Assembly: GCA_027533385.1 (NCBI GenBank) | Contig: JAPZUE010000025.1 | Span: 1 to 64,000, forward strand | DNA length: 64,000 bases | Origin: Rhizobium sp. | GTDB taxonomy: Bacteria > Pseudomonadota > Alphaproteobacteria > Rhizobiales > Rhizobiaceae | Direction of reading: 5' to 3' | Part shown: positions 40,773 to 49,236 of the stretch, piece after piece | Layout: every line of letters begins with the position of its first letter | Numbering within the stretch: the stretch's first letter is position 1 | Notes under the pieces: model-generated | The model's database searches: none | The model's input: the letters and a program-made list of their open reading frames with translations, nothing else | What the model was told of the DNA's origin: nothing | Program-made: the position numbers and the translations under genes

Positions 40773-41836
40773 TCGAGCCTTGAATCCCGGAGTTCGCGGA
40801 TGCTCGCGACCTGCTCGCGGTCGAGCAGCTTGGACAGGCCTCGCACAATGCGCCCCGGCAGGGCCGGGCCCTCATAGACCATGCAGGAATAGAGCTGCAC
40901 GAGGTCGGCGCCGGCACGGATCTTTTCGAGCGCCGTTTCCGCCGAGGAGACACCACCAACGCCGATGATCGGCAGGGTCGATCCGACGCGTTTGCGCATG
41001 CGGGCAAGCACGGCGGTGGACTTGTCGAAGAGCGGCGCGCCGGAGAGGCCACCCGCTTCGCCCGCAAGTGTCGGATCGGTCAGGCCATCGCGGGACAGCG
41101 TCGTGTTGGAAACGATCAGGCCGTCGAGATCGTGGGCGGCCACGACCTCGGCAATGTCGTCCATGCCCTCTTCGGTCAGATCGGGCGCGATCTTCAGGAA
41201 GACCGGCAGGCGCTTGCCCGCCCTCAGCCCCTCTTCCGAGCGGGCGGCCAGCACGGCCGAGAGAAGCGCATCAAGGCTTTCCTTGGCCTGCAGGTCGCGC
41301 AGGCCAGGCGTGTTGGGCGAGGATATATTGGCGGTGAAATAGGTCGCAACCGAATAGAAGCGGCGGATGCCGGCAACGTAGTCGGCGATACGGTCCGTTG
41401 CATCCTTGTTGGCGCCGATGTTGACGCCGACGATGCCGGAGCGATTGCGTCGTGCCGAGAGCCGGGCAAGGGCTGCGGCGTGGCCCTCGTTGTTGAAGCC
41501 GAGGCGATTGATGACGGCCTTGTCTTGCTCCAGACGGAAGATACGCGGCTTCGGATTGCCGGCCTGGGGCTTCGGCGTGAGCGTGCCGACTTCGGCAAAA
41601 CCGAAACCGAGCGACAGGAGAGCATCCGGCACTTCGGCATTCTTGTCATAGCCGGCAGCCATGCCGAGCGGGTTGGGGAAGCGAATTCCGGCCACTGTCT
41701 GAGCCAGGCGCGGATCGGCGGCGGCCTTGCAGGCCGGAACGAGACCCGTCTTCAGAGCCGAAATCGACAGCCCATGGGCCGTCTCGGCATCGAAGAGGAA
41801 GAGGCCGCGACGGCCGAGCGAAAAGAGATCGGTCAT
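40748..41836 (-). CDS. pyrD: Dihydroorotate dehydrogenase (quinone), class 2
   Basis: 362 residues. FMN enzyme of pyrimidine synthesis that oxidises dihydroorotate with the quinone pool. Class-2 features: an N-terminal amphipathic membrane-binding helix (LFSLGRRGLFLFDAETAHGLS), NPLGMAAGYDKN, INRLGFNNEG, NISSPNTPGLR with the catalytic serine region, IVSNTT and IGVGGVSS. Its ATG overlaps the upstream DUF952 stop as TGATG, so translation is probably coupled. The 3' end overlaps the convergent MATE gene. Confidence 0.95.
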   Translation of the reverse strand: MTDLFSLGRRGLFLFDAETAHGLSISALKTGLVPACKAAADPRLAQTVAGIRFPNPLGMAAGYDKNAEVPDALLSLGFGFAEVGTLTPKPQAGNPKPRIFRLEQDKAVINRLGFNNEGHAAALARLSARRNRSGIVGVNIGANKDATDRIADYVAGIRRFYSVATYFTANISSPNTPGLRDLQAKESLDALLSAVLAARSEEGLRAGKRLPVFLKIAPDLTEEGMDDIAEVVAAHDLDGLIVSNTTLSRDGLTDPTLAGEAGGLSGAPLFDKSTAVLARMRKRVGSTLPIIGVGGVSSAETALEKIRAGADLVQLYSCMVYEGPALPGRIVRGLSKLLDREQVASIRELRDSRLDHWLSVKV

Positions 41837-42192
41837 CACGGCTTCTCCCCGGTCAGGCTTGGAAAGACATGCAGGCCATCCTCGCCGAGGGCCAGGGGCT
41901 TTTCCCAGAGTACGGCATCGAGCGGAAGATCGGCATAGAGATGCGGGAACAGATCACCGCCGCGAGAGGCCTCCCACTTCAAAGCGTCACCGAAGAGGGT
42001 GGCGTCAACCGCCACCAGCAGAAGACCGGATTGACCGGCAAAATGCAGCCTCGCGGTTTCGACGGCCTGGGCTGCCGTCGAAAAATGGATGTAGCCGTCC
42101 TTGAGATCGATCGGCGCGCCCTTGAAAAGGCCCGCCGAGCGCGCATCCTGCCATAATTCTCTCGGCACGATCTTGTATATGGTCTTGTCCAA
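41836..42192 (-). CDS. DUF952-family protein
   Basis: 118 residues, normal for the family: KIVPRELWQDA at the N-terminus, GYIHFSTAAQAVETARLHFAG and the HLYADLPLDAVLWEKPL segment. DUF952 domains are small alpha/beta proteins with an ADP-ribosyltransferase-like fold suggested by structure, but no proven activity. It overlaps pyrD by the TGATG junction, an order conserved in related genomes. Confidence 0.85.
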   Translation of the reverse strand: MDKTIYKIVPRELWQDARSAGLFKGAPIDLKDGYIHFSTAAQAVETARLHFAGQSGLLLVAVDATLFGDALKWEASRGGDLFPHLYADLPLDAVLWEKPLALGEDGLHVFPSLTGEKP

Positions 42193-42292
42193 GGTCCGGT
42201 CTCTCGCAGATCATGAGGGGTCGAGGCGGTTTGCCGCAAACGTCGACAAATGTCCACGCCCGGCAAGACGGACGACAGGAGGAGACACAAAG

Positions 42293-42724
42293 ATGATCAT
42301 CCGCAATATGGTTTTCGCGGTTGTGCTGCTGTCCGCCGGCATCCCGGCTGTCGTCGCGCAGGAGACGAATACGGATCGCTACACCCTGGAAAAGTCGGAA
42401 AGCGGCTTCGTGCGGCTCGATCGACAGACAGGCGCCGTGACGCTCTGCACCGAGGCCGACGGCACGCTCACGTGCCGGATGGCGGCGGACGAACGAGCGG
42501 CTTACGACGAAGATCTCGCCCGGCTCGAAAAGCGGGTCGAGGCGCTGGAAAGGCAGATCGCGGATGGGACGGCTGCCCGGAGCGGCGAGCTTCCCAGCGA
42601 TGCCGAAATCGACCGTTCGATCGGCATTATGGAACGTTTCATGCGGGCTTTCTTCGGTCTTGTGCAGGAGTTCCAGGGACAGGAGCCAGAAAACCAGCCA
42701 GGGCCCGTTCCGGACCGGACGTGA
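42293..42724 (+). CDS. Secreted coiled-coil protein of unknown function
   Basis: 143 residues from ATG 42293, with AGGAGG about ten bases upstream. A signal peptide (MIIRNMVFAVVLLSAGIPAVVAQ) is followed by YTLEKSESGFVRLDRQTGAVTLCT, a two-cysteine loop, then a coiled coil (about 68-90). The SGFVRLDRQTG pattern recurs in short rhizobial periplasmic proteins but has no assigned role. It precedes the LuxR-type regulator by 121 bases. Confidence 0.65.
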   Translation: MIIRNMVFAVVLLSAGIPAVVAQETNTDRYTLEKSESGFVRLDRQTGAVTLCTEADGTLTCRMAADERAAYDEDLARLEKRVEALERQIADGTAARSGELPSDAEIDRSIGIMERFMRAFFGLVQEFQGQEPENQPGPVPDRT

Positions 42725-42845
42725 GATCGGCAGGCTCTCCTTCGCCCATTCATTGCACAACCATTGTCTAGTGCCTCGCCAAGCGCTAAAAGAAGAGTCC
42801 GCGCTCGTGCGCAATATGACATCGCTCTTGGGAGGGGGCTGTGAC

Positions 42846-43493
42846 ATGGCTGCATCGACCTTCATCATCGCCGACGACCATCCGCTGTTCCGTGGCGCCC
42901 TGCGCCAGGCCGTCACCGGCATTGACGGCACACAGACAATCATCGAGGCCGGTGATTTCGAGGCCGCGCGCAAGGCGGCATCCGACCATCCCGATGCCGA
43001 TCTGATGCTGCTTGATCTTGCCATGCCCGGCGTATCAGGTTTTTCCGGCCTGATGGCGCTTCGGGCGGAGTTTGCAAGCCTGCCACTCGTCATCGTCTCT
43101 GCGACCGACGATTCCGTCACTATCCGTCGGGCGCTCGAACTCGGTGCTTCCGGCTTCATTTCCAAATCGGCAGGGATCGACGAGATCCGGTCGAGCATCC
43201 AGTCGGTGCTCGAAGGCGACATCGCCACACCGGCGAGCTATCAGGGCGGCCAGGAAACCGATCCCGACGTGGCAGACCTGATCAACCGTCTGCGCACGCT
43301 CACTCCACAGCAGAGCCGCGTGCTCGGCATGCTCGGCGAAGGCCTGCTCAACAAGCAGATCGCCTATGAGCTCGGGGTGTCGGAAGCGACGATCAAGGCG
43401 CATGTCTCGGCGATCCTCCTGAAGCTCAAGGTCGACAGCCGGACCCAGGCCGTCATCCAGCTCGGCAAGATCAACATGGCCATGGTCGCCTGA
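42846..43493 (+). CDS. LuxR/FixJ-family response regulator
   Basis: 215 residues from ATG 42846, preceded by GGGAGGGGG. The receiver domain (about 5-120) has ADDHP acidic pair, phospho-acceptor D57 in LLDLAMPG and the conserved lysine in SKSAG. A proline/glycine-poor linker leads to a LuxR HTH (about 145-205): LTPQQSRVLGMLGEGLLNKQIAYELGVSEATIKAHVSAIL. No sensor kinase adjoins it; the hybrid kinase at 12274 or others could act on it. A short A/T-rich hairpin at 43503-43522 with T-rich 3' arm may terminate it. Confidence 0.88.
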   Translation: MAASTFIIADDHPLFRGALRQAVTGIDGTQTIIEAGDFEAARKAASDHPDADLMLLDLAMPGVSGFSGLMALRAEFASLPLVIVSATDDSVTIRRALELGASGFISKSAGIDEIRSSIQSVLEGDIATPASYQGGQETDPDVADLINRLRTLTPQQSRVLGMLGEGLLNKQIAYELGVSEATIKAHVSAILLKLKVDSRTQAVIQLGKINMAMVA

Positions 43494-43502
43494 TCGACCG
43501 AC

Positions 43503-43523
43503 AAAAGGATTTTATTCCTTTTT
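43503..43523 (+). terminator. Possible intrinsic terminator after the LuxR-type regulator
   Basis: AAAAGGA (43503-43509) pairs with TCCTTTT (43516-43522), continuing into T. It starts nine bases past the regulator stop. The stem is short and A/T-rich, so it is a modest candidate. Confidence 0.4.
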
Positions 43524-43609
43524 GCTTTACGAACGGCGCACGCTCGTCTATTGTTTTCGCCAGTGCCGGACCGGGGATCACAAGTGTTCCGGCTTGAAGA
43601 GGCGCGAAC

Positions 43610-44278
43610 ATGCTTTCGCATGACAGCATATGGGCCGCGATCGATCGGCTGGCGGAGCAGCATTCGCTGACGCCATCTGGACTTGCGCGCCGGGCGGGCC
43701 TCGACCCTACCTCCTTCAACAAATCCAAGCGCGTCGGCGCGGACGGGCGCATGCGCTGGCCTTCGACCGAATCCATCGCCAAGGTGCTGGAGGCTACCGG
43801 CGCCAGCCTCGACCAGTTCATGCGCCATGTCTCGCCAGATGCCTTGCGCGGCAGCCCCCTGCCCCAGGGCACGTTTCCACCCCAGGCAAGCTCCATTCCC
43901 CTGCTCGGCATGGCCCAGGCCGGTGCCGGTGGCTTCTTCGACGATGGCGGCTTTCCGGCTGGCCAGGGCTGGGATCTCGTCGAGTTTCCTGCAGCCCCCG
44001 GCCGCAACAACGGCGTCTATGCGCTCGAGGTGCAGGGCGAAAGCATGAAGCCGCTCTACCGTGACGGCGACATTCTGATCGTCGAACCCGGTGCCCAGGT
44101 GCGGCGTGGCGACCGCGTCGTGGTGAAGACCCGGGAGGGCGAAGTCATGGCCAAGATCCTCGCCCGACAGAGCGCCAAATCCATCGAACTGCAGTCGCTC
44201 AATCCTGACCATCCGCCGCGCATCCTCGACACCAATGATGTTGAATGGGTGGCGCGGATCATCTGGGCGAGCCAATAG
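43610..44278 (+). CDS. LexA/CI-like HTH regulator with S24 autoprotease domain
   Basis: 222 residues. An N-terminal XRE-like HTH (about 8-70, LAEQHSLTPSGLARRAGLDPTSFNKSKR) is joined to a LexA-type S24 peptidase domain. Catalytic serine S145 (GESMKP) and lysine K182 (VMAKIL, 37 residues later as in LexA) are both present, and an Ala-Gly pair lies in MAQAGAGGFF (about 104-113), the right region for self-cleavage. This predicts a repressor inactivated by RecA-stimulated autoproteolysis. No phage genes surround it, so it seems a chromosomal stress regulator. Targets unknown. Confidence 0.83.
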   Translation: MLSHDSIWAAIDRLAEQHSLTPSGLARRAGLDPTSFNKSKRVGADGRMRWPSTESIAKVLEATGASLDQFMRHVSPDALRGSPLPQGTFPPQASSIPLLGMAQAGAGGFFDDGGFPAGQGWDLVEFPAAPGRNNGVYALEVQGESMKPLYRDGDILIVEPGAQVRRGDRVVVKTREGEVMAKILARQSAKSIELQSLNPDHPPRILDTNDVEWVARIIWASQ

Positions 44279-44291
44279 GAAAACGGACCTA

Positions 44292-45005
44292 ATGCGAGGG
44301 ATCGGCACCTTCATCGCGGGCGCGGTCGGGCTCATTCTGTGGGCCTATCTGGTCATGGGCGCCGGGGCGACACTGCGCGAAGACCCTGTTGACTACAATA
44401 TCGAGGATCTCGACGTTCCGGACCCTTCGGAGCTTGAGCTGCCGGAGGTGGGATCCTTGCCGACCGATACGGCAGAACCTGTTCAGGTCGCCGAGCCGAG
44501 ACGGGAGGTCCGCGCCATAGAACCCGATGTCTTCGGATCGCCCGCCTTTGCCGATACAGGCGACCTCGAACGGGTGGCACCGCGTGCGCCGCTTTCGCAG
44601 GCAGCTCAACGCGCCAAGCCAAAAGTCATTCTTCTGCATCGCCCGTCGAGCCTTTCTGCCGGGGTCGTGTCCTTCGGACCTGAGCAATGGATCCGGCTCG
44701 CCGACGTCATGGCAACGCCTGCGGATCGCAGCTGTGTCGCGGCAGACGGCACATCATGGCCCTGCGGGGCGATGGCACGGACCCAGCAGCGGCAGTTTCT
44801 CCGCAATCGATCACTCAGTTGCGAAACCAGTTCTGCCGTCTGGCAGGGCGAGCTTCGCACACGGTGTTGGGTTGGTGTTCAGGACGTCTCGTCCTGGCTT
44901 GCGAAATATGGATGGGCAGAGGCCGAGGCGGGCTCGGCCCTTGCCGTGCTGACGGAAGAAGCCCGCGCCGCAAGACGCGGGCTTTTTGGTGAGCCCGTCC
45001 GATGA
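44292..45005 (+). CDS. Membrane-anchored protein with divergent SNase-like C-terminus
   Basis: 237 residues from ATG 44292. An N-terminal TM helix (about 5-24), an acidic proline-rich linker (about 30-95), then a small domain (about 110-235) whose end, KYGWAEAEAGSALAVLTEEARAARRGLFG, matches the last helix of staphylococcal-nuclease-like proteins. Catalytic arginines of true nucleases are not obvious, so enzymatic activity is doubtful. It follows the LexA-like regulator by 13 bases and probably shares its transcript. Confidence 0.6.
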   Translation: MRGIGTFIAGAVGLILWAYLVMGAGATLREDPVDYNIEDLDVPDPSELELPEVGSLPTDTAEPVQVAEPRREVRAIEPDVFGSPAFADTGDLERVAPRAPLSQAAQRAKPKVILLHRPSSLSAGVVSFGPEQWIRLADVMATPADRSCVAADGTSWPCGAMARTQQRQFLRNRSLSCETSSAVWQGELRTRCWVGVQDVSSWLAKYGWAEAEAGSALAVLTEEARAARRGLFGEPVR

Positions 45006-45078
45006 GATGGCACAATCCCTTGAAACGCCGAGTTCAGCCTCCTACTCTCTGCCCCACCGCAACTGGAAACCATCTTAC

Positions 45079-45492
45079 ATGAACAAACCCGTATCTCCGG
45101 AAGAAGCCCTGATCTTCGTCATGGTCATGGCATCCGCCGTCGACAATGCCATGGCCGAAAAGGAACTCGTCCGCATCGGCCAGCTGATCGACATCCTTCC
45201 GGTCTTCGACAATTTCGACAAGGAGCGGCTGATCGAGGTATCGCAGCGCTGCGCCGGCCTGCTTTCGGGCCCCGAAGGTCTCGATATCGTGCTCGAAACC
45301 ATTCGCGACGCCGTGCCGGAATGGCTGCATGAGACCGCTTATGCACTGGCCGTCGAGATCGCCGCGGTGGACCTTTCGGTGCGTGCCGAGGAGCTTCGCC
45401 TGCTACAGCTGCTGCGCGATCGCCTGGGGCTCGACAAGCTGACCTGTGCCGCGCTCGAGCGCAGTGCCTCGGCCCGCTATCGCCGAATCTAG
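45079..45492 (+). CDS. TerB-like tellurite-resistance-family protein
   Basis: 137 residues, all helical. The region SPEEALIFVMVMASAVDNAMAEKELVRI matches the TerB/DjlA N-terminal metal-binding pattern (DxxxxxxE). TerB proteins are associated with membrane stress complexes and tellurite resistance; single-copy chromosomal forms have no known function. I use ATG 45079, where family similarity begins; ATG 45007, which follows the preceding stop, is possible. The TAG stop lies inside the palindromic repeat that follows. Confidence 0.72.
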   Translation: MNKPVSPEEALIFVMVMASAVDNAMAEKELVRIGQLIDILPVFDNFDKERLIEVSQRCAGLLSGPEGLDIVLETIRDAVPEWLHETAYALAVEIAAVDLSVRAEELRLLQLLRDRLGLDKLTCAALERSASARYRRI

Positions 45493-45595
45493 AGCATTTC
45501 CGGTGATCCCGTGATCACCGGAAATGTTCCAGGCTTCTGTTTTTCCGCATTTTCCGACGCCGAAGCGATCACGCTTCGGCTGGAAGTGCTCTAGA
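45488..45595. repeat. 108-bp palindromic intergenic repeat spanning both convergent stop codons
   Basis: The ends TCTAGAGCATTTCC (45488-45501) and GGAAGTGCTCTAGA (45582-45595) are inverted with 13 of 14 matches. Inside are a 13-bp stem ATTTCCGGTGATC/GATCACCGGAAAT with CCGT loop (about 45496-45525) and CGAAGCG/CGCTTCG (45561-45578). Its terminal CTAG motifs provide the TAG stop of the TerB gene (45490-45492) and of the convergent binding-protein gene (45591-45593). The sequence type is familiar from Rhizobiaceae intergenic regions; copies elsewhere cannot be checked here. Confidence 0.8.
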
Positions 45596-46472
45596 AAAGC
45601 CCGGCCGGGAAGTAGCGCAGATAGATCTCTTCGAGCCGCCCGTCCTTGGAAAGGGCGGCAAGCGCGCTTTCCAGCGCCGCGGTCAGCGCGCCATCCTGAC
45701 CTCCGAGCATGATCGTCATGCCTTCGCCGAGATGCCGCTCCGAGAGGAAGGGGCCATCGAGGAACCGGCAGCATCCGGCTGCCGCCGGGCTCATCATCCA
45801 GAAGGAAAGCTGGAGGGCGTCGGCAAAGACTGCCTCGACCTGGCGTTCCCTGAGCGCCCTCGTCAGGGCGTCCTGATCCTCGAAAAGGACCGGCGTGATG
45901 CCCGGGAAGAAGGCCTTCAGCATTGATTCGTGGGCTGTTTCTTTGACGACCCCGACCTTCCGGCCACTGAGAGCCTCTGCGTCCTGGCGCGGCAGGACGA
46001 GATCGCTGCGCATGAGGAACCGCGCAGGGAGCAGCATGTAGGGTCGGGTAAAGTTGAACTTCTCCCGCAGCTCTTGTGTCACGGCGACGCCGGCCATGAC
46101 TGCTTCCCCCTGACCGGCCTCCAACGCCGAAGCCAGCTGCGCATAGGGCAATGCCTGGATCTGGCAGCGCGTCTCCAGCACCAACTCGGCACAAAGCGCG
46201 CGGGCAAGATCGATATGAAATCCCGTAAGGCGGCCGCTCTGATCTGTGAAGTTGAAGGGCGGAAAATCTGTCGTTGTCAGGAAACGCAGCCTGAGCACCC
46301 CGCTCACATCGGGTCGCACCAGCCGTTCCCGTGCGTCGAAGAGAACGGGCAGATCCGTTTCCTGCGCACGCGCTGGCGGCGCCGATAGCAGCACCATCGC
46401 AAAAAAGGCCAATCCGAATAGCCACAACCCAACGAAATCTAGGGATGTAACTTTTCCGCGCATCTCTATCAT
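45591..46472 (-). CDS. Solute-binding protein family 3 (amino-acid type), orphan
   Basis: 293 residues from ATG 46472 (TTG 46478 and ATG 46463 are alternatives). A signal peptide ends at PPARAQ; the SBP_bac_3 domain (about 55-290) has FLTTTDFPPFNFTDQSGRLTGFHIDLARALC and RPYMLLPARFLMR. No ABC permease or ATPase adjoins it. It is divergent from a large glycosyltransferase. It could serve a distant transporter or act as a signal-binding protein. Ligand unknown. Confidence 0.8.
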   Translation of the reverse strand: MIEMRGKVTSLDFVGLWLFGLAFFAMVLLSAPPARAQETDLPVLFDARERLVRPDVSGVLRLRFLTTTDFPPFNFTDQSGRLTGFHIDLARALCAELVLETRCQIQALPYAQLASALEAGQGEAVMAGVAVTQELREKFNFTRPYMLLPARFLMRSDLVLPRQDAEALSGRKVGVVKETAHESMLKAFFPGITPVLFEDQDALTRALRERQVEAVFADALQLSFWMMSPAAAGCCRFLDGPFLSERHLGEGMTIMLGGQDGALTAALESALAALSKDGRLEEIYLRYFPAGLF

Positions 46473-46630
46473 CTTCAACCGGGATCAGGGTGGGGCGTCG
46501 TTCAGACCGGATGACGTGTAGCAGCTTGGTGTGGACGAGGGAATATGGCCCGCGGATGGTTACCGCGCGCCTTTGGTCGACGCAGGGGCAAGACCAACGG
46601 AACACGCTGAGCGTGTCCGAAGGAGAGCAA

Positions 46631-48469
46631 TTGTCCCGGCTGAAGAGCGAGGCCAGGCTTTTGCATGTGCTCGGCGTCTCCAAACCTCTGATTGCCCGCA
46701 TGGCCAGGCGAGCTGCAGCCAACGGAACTTCGGTCGAAACCGAATTGCTGGCCAGCGGCACCATCGATGAAGAGGCCTATTTTGCGGGGCTTGCGCGCAT
46801 GTATGGCCTGCCCTTCCTGGCGGAAATCGATCCGTCACTGCTGGTGGATCATGCTTATAGTGACACACAGCTCGCAGAGCCGCGCATGCTGCGCCTGCAT
46901 TACAGCGACAGGCCGCCCGTGATGGCGATCGCGCCGCAGATCCTCAACATGGAAGGCCTTGCGAAACGCTTCGGGCGAAACGGCCAGGGCGCCGGGAGCC
47001 TTGTGGTCACCACGCCGACGGCGATCCGGCGGTCCAGCTGGAAGATCGGCGAGGACAGGCGGGTGGGCCACGCCGTGCGCGGTCTGTTCGACGCGTGGCA
47101 GCCGCTCTCGGCTCGCCTCGTGGTGACAGGTGACCAGGGCTTTGTGGCCGGCGCCGGGCTGTGCTTGATTGGGCTGTTCATCATCCTGGCGCCGATGCTG
47201 GCCGGTGTCGTCAGCCATCTCCTGCTCTCCCTCTTCCATACCGCTGCCCTGATGCTGCGCATGGCTGTCGTCTCGCACGGGCGGCGCCACCCGGTTTCAG
47301 AGGCGAGGCTCGAGCACGACAGCGAGGTTCTGCCAGTCTATACCGTCATGGTGGCGCTCTACCGCGAGGCAGACGTCGTGCCGCAACTTCTGGCCGCGCT
47401 GGACGCGCTGGATTGGCCGCGCAGTCTGCTCGACGTGAAGCTGGTCTGCGAGGCCGACGACCATGCGACGATCGATGCCATCCGCATGGCTGGTCACCGG
47501 CCGCATGTCGAGGTCGTGGCCGTGCCGGCCATGGCGCCACGCACCAAACCAAAGGCGCTCACCTATGCGCTGGCCGGGGCGCGCGGCGAGTTTCTGACAA
47601 TCTATGACGCAGAGGACCGCCCCCATCCGCAGCAATTGCGCGAAGCCTATCATGCCTTCAGGCTCGGCCCACCGGATCTCGCCTGCCTGCAGGCGCCACT
47701 GGTCATCGGCAATGCCGGAGACAGCTGGATCAGCGCCATCTTCGCGCTTGAATATTCGGCACTCTTCCGCCGACTCCTGCCCGCGCTTGGCTATCATCGC
47801 ATGCCGCTGCCGCTCGGAGGCACCTCGAACCATTTCAAGACGGCGCTGCTGCGTGCGAGCGGCGGTTGGGATCCCTATAACGTCACCGAGGATGCCGATC
47901 TCGGCATGCGTCTCTACCGAATGGGCTATCGGTCCTCGACCCTGACCTTGCCAACCCATGAGGATGCCCCGACCGAATTCCGGGTGTGGCTGGCCCAGCG
48001 AACACGCTGGTACAAAGGCTGGCTGCAGACCTGGCTGGTCCTGATGCGCCGGCCGCTGCGCACGGCAAGCGAGATGGGGTGGCTCTCTTTCCTGGTTTTC
48101 CAGCTGCTGGTCGGCGGCATGCTGATTGCGGCGCTCAGCCATCCCGGCCTGATCGTCTTCCTCACCCTGCTGGTCATTTCACTGATGCAGATCCCCTCGC
48201 CGCAGCCGAGCCTTTTCACGACGATGATGCTCGTGATGGACATTTTCAACATTCTCGGCAGCTACGCGATCTTCTTCGTGCTTGGCGCTACCCCGATGAG
48301 CAAAAGCGAAAAGACCGGCGTCGGCTGGAAGTGGGCGATGATCCCGATTTACTGGATGGCCGTCTCGCTGGCGGCCTGGAGGGCGGTGATCGAGCTCAGG
48401 CTCAAACCGTTCCACTGGAACAAGACCCCGCACAGGCCGAGCCGCGCGCTGGCACCGGCCACCGAATGA
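46631..48469 (+). CDS. Membrane glycosyltransferase (GT2) with N-terminal MshEN-like domain
   Basis: 612 residues if started at TTG 46631, which has AGGAG with five-base spacing. GTG 46610, ATG 46556 or an upstream GTG 46490 are alternatives, the last leaving no room for the divergent promoter. The N-terminal domain (LLHVLGVSKPLIARMARRA...GTIDEEAYFAGLARMYGLPF) resembles the T2SSE/MshEN domain. Then come TM helices, a GT2 catalytic core with DAEDRPHP (DxD-like), TSNHF, TEDADLGMR (acidic base) and QRTRWYKGW (QxxRW), and C-terminal TM helices. This is the XagB/NfrB-like layout of c-di-GMP-controlled polysaccharide synthases. Product unknown. Confidence 0.8.
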   Translation: MSRLKSEARLLHVLGVSKPLIARMARRAAANGTSVETELLASGTIDEEAYFAGLARMYGLPFLAEIDPSLLVDHAYSDTQLAEPRMLRLHYSDRPPVMAIAPQILNMEGLAKRFGRNGQGAGSLVVTTPTAIRRSSWKIGEDRRVGHAVRGLFDAWQPLSARLVVTGDQGFVAGAGLCLIGLFIILAPMLAGVVSHLLLSLFHTAALMLRMAVVSHGRRHPVSEARLEHDSEVLPVYTVMVALYREADVVPQLLAALDALDWPRSLLDVKLVCEADDHATIDAIRMAGHRPHVEVVAVPAMAPRTKPKALTYALAGARGEFLTIYDAEDRPHPQQLREAYHAFRLGPPDLACLQAPLVIGNAGDSWISAIFALEYSALFRRLLPALGYHRMPLPLGGTSNHFKTALLRASGGWDPYNVTEDADLGMRLYRMGYRSSTLTLPTHEDAPTEFRVWLAQRTRWYKGWLQTWLVLMRRPLRTASEMGWLSFLVFQLLVGGMLIAALSHPGLIVFLTLLVISLMQIPSPQPSLFTTMMLVMDIFNILGSYAIFFVLGATPMSKSEKTGVGWKWAMIPIYWMAVSLAAWRAVIELRLKPFHWNKTPHRPSRALAPATE

Positions 48470-48529
48470 TTGCTCCGCTTCAAGCTTCGGCATAGGGTGA
48501 AGCACAAGACGATCGGGAGACCTAAGCTG

Positions 48530-49081
48530 ATGGTGACACTGCTCGGGATTTCGGGAAGCCTGCGCAAGGGCTCCCTCAACACCGCCCTGTTGAGGGCTGC
48601 CGCCAATCTGCCGGCGGACGGCTACCGCCTGGAGACGGCGGGCATCCAGGGCATTCCGCTTTATGATGGCGATCTTGAAGAGGCCGATGGCATTCCGGTC
48701 GCCGTCACCGCGCTCAAGGAAAAGATCATCGCGGCCGATGGCGTCATTCTGTTCACACCGGAATACAACAACGGCATTCCGGGCGCTTTCAAGAATACGA
48801 TCGACTGGCTATCGCGGCCGTCTTCCGACACGGCCAAGGTCTTCGGCGGAAAGGCCTTTGCGCTCGTCGGTGCCTCGCCCGGAAACTTCGGCACGCTGCT
48901 CAGCCAGAACGCCTGGCTGTCCGTCCTGCACACGCTCGGCTGCCGGACCTTTTCGGAGAAGCGGCTGATGGTCTCGCGGGCGCATACGCTGTTCGACGGG
49001 GACGGCAAGCTGACGGACGAGGCGACGGCCAAGCGGCTCAGCGATTTGCTGGCGGCGTTTGCGAAATTCGCTATGCGGTAG
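48530..49081 (+). CDS. NADPH-dependent FMN reductase (flavodoxin-like)
   Basis: 183 residues from ATG 48530, with GGGAGA eight bases upstream. Flavin phosphate loop GSLRKGSLNTALL (about 9-21), TPEYNNGIPGAFKNTIDWLSRP (family signature, about 83-104) and ALVGASPGNFGT are all present. Enzymes of this family reduce FMN, quinones, chromate or azo dyes; the physiological electron acceptor is not predictable. It stands alone before tRNA-Gly. Confidence 0.9.
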   Translation: MVTLLGISGSLRKGSLNTALLRAAANLPADGYRLETAGIQGIPLYDGDLEEADGIPVAVTALKEKIIAADGVILFTPEYNNGIPGAFKNTIDWLSRPSSDTAKVFGGKAFALVGASPGNFGTLLSQNAWLSVLHTLGCRTFSEKRLMVSRAHTLFDGDGKLTDEATAKRLSDLLAAFAKFAMR

Positions 49082-49089
49082 AGAAAAAC

Positions 49090-49163
49090 TGGAGCGGGTG
49101 AAGGGAATCGAACCCTCGTATTCAGCTTGGGAAGCTGCTGCTCTACCATTGAGCTACACCCGC
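49090..49163 (-). tRNA. tRNA-Gly, anticodon CCC
   Basis: 74 nucleotides on the minus strand. Acceptor GCGGGTG pairs with CACCCGC, followed by discriminator T and encoded CCA. D arm GCTC-AATGGTA-GAGC; anticodon loop TTCCCAA reads CCC at positions 34-36; T arm GGGTTCGATTCCC. The acceptor, D and T stems pair fully; the anticodon stem has one G-A mismatch at its outer pair. Confidence 0.95.
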
Positions 49164-49236
49164 GACGGTCAGAGGAATCCAACAGTTCGCTGCTGGTGTC
49201 AAGCGTCGGCGGAGGGCTTTAGCGGCGCCCTTGTCG

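Noticed and set aside
49090..49163. tRNA-Gly as an integration site for a mobile island
   Set aside because: Flanking genes are core and no integrase or repeated tRNA 3' end is visible nearby.
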